In this document: positions 5,126 to 9,221 of the stretch, piece after piece | Numbering within the stretch: position 1 is the first letter of the stretch | Layout of the letters: every line of letters starts with the position of its first letter | Assembly: GCA_023435225.1 (NCBI GenBank) | Contig: JAEYRX010000085.1 | Location: 1 to 9,221 of the forward strand | Source of the DNA: Bacillota bacterium | GTDB taxonomy: Bacteria; Bacillota; UBA4882; UBA8346 | Reading direction: 5' to 3' | DNA length: 9,221 nt | Translations under genes and position numbers: made by a program | Notes under the pieces: generated by a model | What the model was told of the DNA's origin: nothing | The model's input: only the letters and a program-made list of their open reading frames with translations | The model's database searches: none

Positions 5126-5229
5126 TAGGGAAGCGCTGATTAATTGAATAAGTGACGATTTTGTGCTTCGCAAAATGCCTAATGCCGCATATTTGCTCGC
5201 ACAAAATCGGATTAATCAGCGCTTCCTTA
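5126..5229. repeat. Nested long hairpin, 16-bp outer and 10-bp inner perfect arms
   Basis: GGAAGCGCTGATTAAT (5129-5144) and its exact complement ATTAATCAGCGCTTCC (5211-5226) form the outer stem, extended by TAG/TTA to 5126 and 5229. GATTTTGTGC (5157-5166) pairs with GCACAAAATC (5199-5208), and GCAAAAT pairs imperfectly with ATATTTGC at the tip. The internal loop is asymmetric (12 against 2 bases). The element lies 22 bases after the ymaF stop and fills most of the spacer to the DUF421 gene. It resembles a REP-like or miniature mobile palindrome; in the ymaF transcript it would protect the 3' end. Confidence 0.75.
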
Positions 5230-5250
5230 GCAATTCAATGGTTTAATAAT

Positions 5251-5709
5251 TTAGGTTAGCGGATCTTCAATTAAACTGGCGAATTGGAACTTGTGGAGGT
5301 GACCATCATCAAAAGTTGTGGTAAATTCGGCAAAATGGACATGTTTCCCATTTCCCACCGGAATAGCAGGGCCTGAAACTGCGGCAATTGTATGGTAATG
5401 TTCTTCAAAAAAATCCGTATTAGTATAAACGCCATGCACATGACTATTACCAAAGGGAATCACTTGGCTACTTACTCCGGCAAAGCGGTGATTATGCCGG
5501 TCTTCCCTCTCCTCTGCCAGTTTGGTACTTCCTTGAAACTCGTGAACATGGGTCTGGCAAGGACTTTCGGGAGGTTTGTGATATTCAGGGTCTTTTGGGC
5601 ATTCTGGTTTCTTCGGAAGTATCTCCATAGAGGGGTTATTGTAAGTTTGAGATATCGTTCCCGTGCAAGATTGTGAACCTACTTGGGTAAAGGCCTGAGT
5701 AGTATTCAT
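5251..5709 (-). CDS. ymaF: YmaF family protein with six HxH motifs, 152 aa
   Basis: The protein has a Pro/Cys/Lys linker (residues 27-51) followed by a YmaF-type domain: HVHEFQGSTKLAE, HNHRFAGV, GNSHVHGVYTNTDFFEEHYH, GPAIPVGNGKHVHF, GHLHKFQFASLIEDPLT. Six His-x-His pairs fall at residues 54, 72, 90, 104, 123 and 137, spaced 14-19 apart, which suggests a beta-rich scaffold able to bind metal. The catalytic or structural role of YmaF is not known to me. There is no signal peptide or membrane span. ATG at 5709 has AAAGGGGG 7 bases upstream. It is a single gene between the sigma-K-type promoter (5732-5758) and the large hairpin. The promoter suggests late mother-cell expression, so a coat or spore-surface location is a reasonable inference. 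B. subtilis YmaF covers mainly the His-rich part; here there are about 50 extra N-terminal residues. Confidence 0.85.
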   Translation of the reverse strand: MNTTQAFTQVGSQSCTGTISQTYNNPSMEILPKKPECPKDPEYHKPPESPCQTHVHEFQGSTKLAEEREDRHNHRFAGVSSQVIPFGNSHVHGVYTNTDFFEEHYHTIAAVSGPAIPVGNGKHVHFAEFTTTFDDGHLHKFQFASLIEDPLT

Positions 5710-5731
5710 GTTCGTTCCCCCTTTCTTAAGT

Positions 5732-5758
5732 TATTTTATGTTTAATATTAGGGAATGT
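5732..5758 (-). promoter_or_regulatory. Sigma-K-type promoter of ymaF
   Basis: On the minus strand AC (5758-5757), 16 bases and CATAAAATA (5740-5732) fit AC-N16/17-CATANNNTA fully. Transcription would start near 5725, immediately before the AAAGGGGG site at 5724-5717, so the leader would be very short, about 16 bases. Confidence 0.55.
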
Positions 5759-5795
5759 TACAGGCGGGTTGCATCACCGACTTTTGAAACATTAA

Positions 5796-5823
5796 ATGAA
5801 AAAAGCCCGGGCTCCAGGCTGTA
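5796..5823 (-). terminator. Terminator behind the degraded membrane-protein gene
   Basis: On the minus strand AGCCTGGAGCCCGGGCT is followed directly by TTTTTTCATT. The stem is AGCCT with GGGCT around a 7-base loop, and AGCCCGGGCT is itself a perfect palindrome. No intact minus-strand gene lies upstream, so it probably once ended the gene now decayed at 5974-6147. Confidence 0.5.
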
Positions 5824-5973
5824 CTACATTTTAAGCTGAACCAGTATGATGGTAGTTGAGGTCGATGTATTAAAATCCATAGAATATAATTAGCTTTTTG
5901 AAGGAAATATCATTTGGAATTTCATTTGAATTGTTAACTTACTGATTTTAAAATACCCGTTCTTAATATTCAC

Positions 5974-6147
5974 TCAATTAGCTAAGCCCGCAAATAAAAA
6001 AACCGCGATTAATCCGTAAGCCAGGCGGGTGATTAAGTCAATTATACATTCGGTTTCCGACCCTAACATAGACTAAGTTTAGGTATTCATAATAACTCCA
6101 CCGGCCAAGCCGCCGGTGAAACCTGTGGTTACCCGGTCTTCCAACAT
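5974..6147 (-). pseudogene. Degraded small membrane-protein gene, related to the 6952/7441 family
   Basis: From ATG at 6147 one frame reads MLEDRVTTGFTGGLAGGVIM then NT, two in-frame stops (TAA 6081-6079, TAG 6075-6073), and continues in the same frame SMLGSETECIIDLITRLAYG, LIAVFLFAGLAN, to TGA at 5974. The glycine-rich DR..xGF.GGLAGG start and the hydrophobic helix match the start and helices of the tandem proteins at 6952 and 7441 (KDKFLLSALFGVLANIPKEI, ADKLVRGIYAGVIAGLLKDI). About 58 codons remain against roughly 155 in the intact paralogs, so part has been deleted. There is no strong ribosome binding site. It points away from the intact cluster, so it is a former divergent member. Confidence 0.6.
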
Positions 6148-6355
6148 ACTACTTCTTAAAAAAGTTATTCATTCTATAGAGTTTTCCACACAGGTTTATT
6201 ATTAACAAAATTGCCAAAGTTTATAAAGTTTATTTGGAAGGTGATGTTAAATTTTCTTTGTAAATCCATCCCGGAAGAATAAGAGATCCGGAAATAAAAC
6301 AAAATAAACTGTTGGAAATTCTATGACTCAGCTCATTTAAAAAGGAGAATTAAAT
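6148..6355. other. AT-rich leader region before the five-helix gene
   Basis: I find no gene here. It holds a perfect tandem 9-bp repeat AAAGTTTAT (6216-6224, 6225-6233), a CCGGAA repeat (6271 and 6289), and no convincing promoter. To the left, CACCGGC/GCCGGTG (6099-6118) is a 7-bp hairpin inside the degraded gene. Between 5824 and 5973 I see only AT-rich sequence with no supported feature. Confidence 0.4.
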
Positions 6356-6835
6356 ATGGAATTACCCATCAAAATCTATTATCCGCTTTTTACTTTTTTG
6401 ATGCTGTTTTTAACCATTATTTTTGTCCCCAAGGATAAGATTAAAACTCTCTTCTGGCTTAGTTTTATTTGGGGTTTTCTCGGGAGTATATTTTATGTCT
6501 TTATTTTCAGCGAGCTTTTTTATTTGTTGAAATGGCAACATGCTTACCCTTTTTCATTCTACGGGACACCGGTTTGGCTTAATGTGGCCTGGCTATTATC
6601 AATTATGCTATATCTTTATTTTTTACCGATCCAAAAGGAATGGTACTATTTTGCCTCTTATTTATTCGGGTTTTCTTTGGCCAGTGCCATCTTGGATAAA
6701 ATCTTCAATCAAATCGGCTTGCTTCAATATATCCATTGGAATCCATTTTTCCGGTTTATAATAGCTTTAGGTTGGTTTTACGGGGCGGCTTATCATCATA
6801 ATTGTTTGAAGGAAAAAGGGAAATTAGAGAGTTGA
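6356..6835 (+). CDS. Five-helix membrane protein of unknown function, 159 aa
   Basis: ATG at 6356 has AAGGAG 8 bases upstream. Predicted membrane helices lie at about 8-24, 32-56, 73-91, 97-116 and 131-147. The loops carry the conserved-looking patterns PFSFYGTPVWLNVAW (65-79), FLPIQKEWYYFASY (89-102), LDKIFNQIGLLQYIHWNPFF (113-132) and the C-terminal FYGAAYHH (141-148). These aromatic motifs resemble a widespread family of uncharacterised small membrane proteins in spore-forming Clostridia. No transporter or enzyme signature is evident. It begins a plus-strand run of three membrane genes but is separated from the next by 116 bases, including a weak ATAGTG/CACTcTAT hairpin, so co-transcription is uncertain. 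A shared role with the next two genes is inferred from the arrangement. Confidence 0.75.
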   Translation: MELPIKIYYPLFTFLMLFLTIIFVPKDKIKTLFWLSFIWGFLGSIFYVFIFSELFYLLKWQHAYPFSFYGTPVWLNVAWLLSIMLYLYFLPIQKEWYYFASYLFGFSLASAILDKIFNQIGLLQYIHWNPFFRFIIALGWFYGAAYHHNCLKEKGKLES

Positions 6836-6951
6836 CTTTATAGTGGTTTTACACTCTATATGATCCAATGAATCAGCCGAAACTATTTACAAATTAGGGA
6901 TAATGATGGTTTAACAGGCTTATACTAACAAGGAAAATTGTTCAAGGAGCG

Positions 6952-7425
6952 ATGGCACATTCAATGAAAGACAAATTTTTGTTAAGCGCGCTTTTCGGAG
7001 TGCTGGCCAATATTCCTAAGGAAATAGTCGATTTTACCATCTATTTACTGGGTTCCAAGTTTTACTGTTGGATGATTCCGGCAGGTATTACCTTATCGCC
7101 AAAATGGAACGAAACGATTTGGGGTATTCTGGTTGGCGGGATTAATGATTTTATCATTGCCGGCGTTTTAGGTGTCGGACTTTTCTATTTTTTGTCGGCC
7201 ATGGAAAAGAAGTATTTGTTTTTAAAAGGAATAGCCTATAGCTTAGGCATTTGGTTATTTTTCTGTATGATGGTCATAACTCGGGTTAGCTATTGGACTC
7301 GGATGAAGGACCCGGGGTTTTACTTTCAAAATTTTGCCGTTCATCAAATCTGGGGCGTGGTTGCTACCTGGCTGATAGTAAAATACCTTGTTAAAAAGGA
7401 ACAAAAAGGAGCCGGTTGGTCTTAA
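6952..7425 (+). CDS. Four-helix membrane protein, first of a tandem paralog pair
   Basis: Membrane helices are predicted at about 8-31, 55-83, 90-110 and 129-147; the C-terminus is a basic cytoplasmic tail. Both ATGs near the start are imperfectly spaced: AAGGAG (6944-6949) is 2 bases before ATG 6952 and 14 before ATG 6964. Alignment with the paralog favours starting near MKDKF, so 6964 is a real alternative. The next gene aligns along its full length (KDKF with ADKL, the Trp before helix 2, GI.YSLGIWL with GFGILIWL, IWGVVATWLIVKYLVKK with FYGIIVAIVDKKL). I know no biochemical function. The gap to the partner is 15 bases with its ribosome binding site inside, so the two are translated together and may form a hetero-oligomer. 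Confidence 0.78.
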   Translation: MAHSMKDKFLLSALFGVLANIPKEIVDFTIYLLGSKFYCWMIPAGITLSPKWNETIWGILVGGINDFIIAGVLGVGLFYFLSAMEKKYLFLKGIAYSLGIWLFFCMMVITRVSYWTRMKDPGFYFQNFAVHQIWGVVATWLIVKYLVKKEQKGAGWS

Positions 7426-7440
7426 AAGGGAGGTACCGTA

Positions 7441-7905
7441 TTGGGATGGCGCTTATTTAAAAAACCAATTGCAGATAAACTGGTCCGGGGTATTTATGCC
7501 GGAGTCATCGCCGGGTTACTTAAGGATATTCCGGCTTTAATCTTTGAGCTGCTATTTAAAAATCCTCATCCTACTTTTTGGGATTATATGTCTTTATTAG
7601 CGATTGGGCGACTGCCGAGGAGTTGGGATGAGTATGTGATGGCAATAATTGTCCAGGTGCTTTGGTGCACATTGCTAGCGGTAGCTTTTGTTTATTTACA
7701 CCCGAAACTGCAAAGTAAACATTATATTATTCAAGGCGCCGGGTTTGGGATATTAATATGGTTAGTGATTAGAGGTTTGGTTTATTTTTTCCGAACCCCG
7801 GATTTAATTCATGATAGTCCACTTACAGCTATGATGAATGTAAATATATCGATTTTTTACGGGATAATCGTGGCTATAGTGGACAAAAAATTAGCAGATA
7901 AATAA
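7441..7905 (+). CDS. Four-helix membrane protein, second of the tandem pair
   Basis: The start is TTG at 7441, chosen because GGGAGG (7428-7433) lies 7 bases before it and no ATG is available near the frame start. Helices are predicted at about 15-40 (glycine-rich, RGIYAGVIAGLLKDIPALIF), 63-86, 98-117 and 133-148. FWDYMSLLAIGRLPRSWDEY (46-65), between helices 1 and 2, looks like the most conserved part of the family. The C-terminus is charged (DKKLADK). The protein is paralogous to the gene before it, and the degraded gene at 5974-6147 is a third member. Two intact copies in tandem suggest duplication with divergence. The gene converges with the small gene ending at 7927. No terminator is visible in the 21-base gap. 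Confidence 0.78.
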   Translation: MGWRLFKKPIADKLVRGIYAGVIAGLLKDIPALIFELLFKNPHPTFWDYMSLLAIGRLPRSWDEYVMAIIVQVLWCTLLAVAFVYLHPKLQSKHYIIQGAGFGILIWLVIRGLVYFFRTPDLIHDSPLTAMMNVNISIFYGIIVAIVDKKLADK

Positions 7906-7926
7906 TCTATAATACATGATTAATTT

Positions 7927-8166
7927 TCAAGCCGGGCTTAACCAGACGCATTCCTTATGGTAGTCAATCTTGGAGATATTATATACATGGTCCTCGTCAA
8001 CCAATTGCGGTCCGATGACTTTAGTGCCGTTAACCCTCCAGAGGTTTGGGAAAACCCCACGCATTTTTATGCCGCTAGAGTCCTCCCCCAAAAAACGCAA
8101 ATACAATTCAAATTTATATTTCAGTTGGACGTTTGTTTTAAATAGTCTTTCTTCGCCAAAAACCAT
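7927..8166 (-). CDS. Small hypothetical protein, 79 aa
   Basis: Two adjacent ATGs are possible (8172 and 8166). AGGAGG at 8175-8180 is only 2 bases from the first but 8 from the second, so I start at 8166 (MVFGEERLFKTNVQLKYKFE). The product is soluble and appears mostly beta-strand: alternating hydrophobic and charged residues (VQLKYKFELYLRFL), then RGVFPNLWRVNGTKVIGPQL and YNISKIDYHKECVWLSPA. There is no signal peptide or membrane segment. I do not recognise a family. The ribosome binding site and codon pattern favour a real gene over the plus-strand frames that overlap it. It has no partner on its strand; the spacer upstream is full of dyads, including TATGTCGC/GCGACATA at 8184-8222. Confidence 0.6.
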   Translation of the reverse strand: MVFGEERLFKTNVQLKYKFELYLRFLGEDSSGIKMRGVFPNLWRVNGTKVIGPQLVDEDHVYNISKIDYHKECVWLSPA

Positions 8167-8183
8167 CAGCATAGCCTCCTATT

Positions 8184-8301
8184 TATGTCGCACTAATTTC
8201 CGAACGTATAAAAAGCGACATATTCCCTTGGTTCATAATAGAAACTTCCTTATATCTTATCGGAACTTTATATAAGGGGTTCTATGGCTGATGGACTATC
8301 T
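8184..8301. repeat. Short dyads upstream of the 79-aa gene
   Basis: TATGTCGC (8184-8191) and GCGACATA (8215-8222) form a perfect 8-bp inverted repeat around 23 bases, lying in the promoter zone of the gene starting at 8166. CCTTATAT (8248-8255) and ATATAAGG (8270-8277) form a second. ACTATCT (8295-8301) pairs with AGATAGT (8325-8331), which overlaps the left arm of the large repeat at 8327. The first could be an operator. Confidence 0.4.
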
Positions 8302-8326
8302 AGAAAATGCTATCGATGCTTGTCAG

Positions 8327-8414
8327 ATAGTATGAAGAAAATTTTTATCCTCAGCATTTGCATTTTTAAAGCCAAATCCAAATGTAATTTAAAAAAGAAT
8401 TTTCTTCATACTAT
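8327..8414. repeat. Long inverted repeat A, 17-bp perfect arms
   Basis: ATAGTATGAAGAAAATT (8327-8343) and AATTTTCTTCATACTAT (8398-8414) are exact complements around 54 bases, inside which CATTTG and CAAATG form a second stem. It is a strong hairpin or cruciform in sequence that encodes nothing I can recognise. Confidence 0.75.
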
Positions 8415-8424
8415 TACAGCGGAA

Positions 8425-8507
8425 ATAAGTTAATTTAAATTCATTAATTTAACAACACATTCGGCATTAAGAATGAGTTGATATGATAGATATTTAAATT
8501 AACTTAT
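8425..8507. repeat. Long inverted repeat B, 16-bp perfect arms
   Basis: ATAAGTTAATTTAAAT (8425-8440) and ATTTAAATTAACTTAT (8492-8507) are exact complements around 51 bases; TCATT (8441-8445) and AATGA near 8472 add a small inner stem. It starts 11 bases after repeat A ends and has nearly the same total size, although the arm sequences are unrelated. The remaining bases to 8607 include a short GC-rich stretch (8535-8575). Confidence 0.75.
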
Positions 8508-8607
8508 ATACCCAGCTTTAATTTTCATACTTTCAGGAGCGCAGCGGTAGCTGGCGTGGACGACTACTTTGGATAAAAATACAATATTTATCGAGTACAG
8601 TTCTTTT

Positions 8608-8985
8608 TTATTCTCTATTTTCTAGGGATTTCCCAACTGCAATGCTCATTGCCGGCATTACCAAATATCTTATCCCTATTTGGGTGAAATAATCAGTAAT
8701 AGACATTTTGGACATTGGGAGCAATATCAATAAATCCATCAGAATATTTATACCAAACCATACAATCCCGACTATGATTCCTTCTTTTAAATAAGCAGTA
8801 TTAATTTTTTTAAAATATGAAATCAGTAAAAAAGCGCCGGAAATCGAACCGACTACAATCATAATGGACTTAAATAGAAAGATATCAACCATCAATCCAT
8901 TCTTGTCATAAAAGAAGATTGAAATTACAAAAGGTATCAGCCAGGCTAAGAAACCATAGAGAACGTTTTTAAGGTGTTTTCTCAT
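8608..8985 (-). CDS. Four-helix membrane protein of unknown function, 125 aa
   Basis: Membrane helices are predicted at about 7-26, 32-57, 66-92 and 99-117. The sequence carries a recognisable pattern found in uncharacterised membrane proteins of bacteria and archaea: LYGFLAWLIPFVISIFFY (9-26), VDIFLFKSIMIVVGSISGAF (33-52), YFKKINTAYLKEGIIVGIVW (57-76), MDLLILLPMSKM (83-94), DYFTQIGIRYLVMPAMSIAV (98-117). The family has no assigned function that I know. AAGGAG (8997-9002) lies 11 bases before ATG at 8985, slightly far but acceptable. The length is normal. It has no same-strand partner within the window. Upstream repeats (TGACA/TGTCA and GTCATA copies) suggest regulation. It differs in sequence from the 6952/7441 pair. 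Confidence 0.8.
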   Translation of the reverse strand: MRKHLKNVLYGFLAWLIPFVISIFFYDKNGLMVDIFLFKSIMIVVGSISGAFLLISYFKKINTAYLKEGIIVGIVWFGINILMDLLILLPMSKMSITDYFTQIGIRYLVMPAMSIAVGKSLENRE

Positions 8986-9036
8986 TATTATTTTGACTCC
9001 TTTTCGTTTGATAGGTTCAATATATCATTTATAACC

Positions 9037-9095
9037 TGACAACTGCATGTCATATTAAAAAATATTCAGTCATATTGGTACTGGAAAGAGTCATA
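9037..9095 (-). promoter_or_regulatory. Candidate operator region of the four-helix gene
   Basis: TGACA (9037-9041) and TGTCA (9048-9052) are a perfect inverted repeat with a 6-bp spacer. GTCATA recurs at 9049, 9069 and 9090, that is every 20-21 bp (two helical turns), the first two extended to GTCATATT. On the minus strand TTGTCA lies here too, but no well-spaced -10 box was found. Confidence 0.35.
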
Positions 9096-9100
9096 AAAAA

Positions 9101-9221
9101 GGGGCTGTTGCAAAAATAAATAACAACCGGATGCCCTCATCTCCACCAGGCCCTAAAGGACCTGGCTAGGCATATAAAACCATTCTCAAGCCCCATGAAT
9201 GGGGCTGGGTAAATACTTCGA
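9101..9221. mobile_element. Probable terminal end of an insertion sequence, cut by the window edge
   Basis: From 9101 the sequence starts GGGGCTGTTGCAAAAATAAA, typical of the terminal inverted repeats of several IS families (for example IS1182- or IS4-like ends of the type GGGGCTGTnnCAAAA). It is followed by two strong hairpins: CCAGGCCC/GGACCTGG (9148-9167, one mismatch) and AGCCCCAT/ATGGGGCT (9189-9206). No transposase frame is readable in the 121 bases present, so neither family nor orientation can be settled. Confidence 0.45.

Noticed and set aside
5392..5676. Plus-strand frame inside ymaF
   Set aside because: Antisense shadow of the His-rich gene.
6099..6118. CACCGGC/GCCGGTG hairpin as a possible riboswitch part or terminator
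   Set aside because: It falls inside the degraded membrane-protein gene and encodes its glycine-rich start; there is no T run.
6182..6190. TTTTCCACA, one mismatch from a DnaA box
   Set aside because: A single copy with no cluster of further boxes; not evidence for an origin.
7957..8275. Two plus-strand frames over the 79-aa gene
   Set aside because: They lack good ribosome binding sites and overlap a minus-strand frame that has AGGAGG at 8 bases.

Overview
The window looks like an accessory stretch of a low-to-mid GC, endospore-forming Bacillota chromosome (Clostridia-like rather than Bacillus-like). The evidence is strong AAGGAG/GGAGG ribosome binding sites, TTG starts with good Shine-Dalgarno spacing, a DUF421 (YetF-type) plus DUF4363 pair typical of spore formers, a YmaF-family protein, a spore-coat-like small protein, and two promoters matching the mother-cell sigma-K pattern (AC, 16 bp, CATANNNTA). 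No rRNA, tRNA, CRISPR array or complete transposase gene is visible. Taxonomy is inferred from gene content only.

Left part (1-3005): the 3' end of a coiled-coil protein gene with a clean terminator; an XRE-type repressor gene (minus) divergent from a newly recognised 51-codon gene (991-1146), with palindromes and direct repeats between them; a GC-rich hairpin cluster (about 1239-1440); a 76-aa hypothetical gene; a roughly 264-bp composite palindromic element ending in a 10-bp inverted repeat (1780-2043); a short remnant resembling an Rpn/YhgA-type nuclease tail; and a 245-aa protein built from four Myb/SANT-like repeats.

Middle part (3006-5709): mostly minus strand. It holds an XRE-like C-terminal fragment, a second hairpin region sharing a loop motif with the first, a spore-coat-like protein with a sigma-K-type promoter, the DUF4363-DUF421 operon, a roughly 100-bp nested hairpin, and ymaF, again with a sigma-K-type promoter.

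Right part (5710-9221): a degraded membrane-protein gene (minus, two in-frame stops), then plus-strand genes for a five-helix membrane protein and two tandem paralogous four-helix membrane proteins. The degraded copy seems to belong to the same family as the tandem pair. Next come a small minus-strand gene, a hairpin-filled spacer with two long perfect inverted repeats (17 and 16 bp arms), a four-helix membrane protein on the minus strand, and what looks like the terminal repeat of an insertion sequence cut by the window edge.

The likely theme is sporulation or spore-envelope functions (DUF421, DUF4363, YmaF, coat-like protein) next to an expanded, unstudied small membrane-protein family, interspersed with decaying genes and palindromic repeats. 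The least explained items are the four-repeat Myb/SANT-like protein and the recurring structured intergenic elements.
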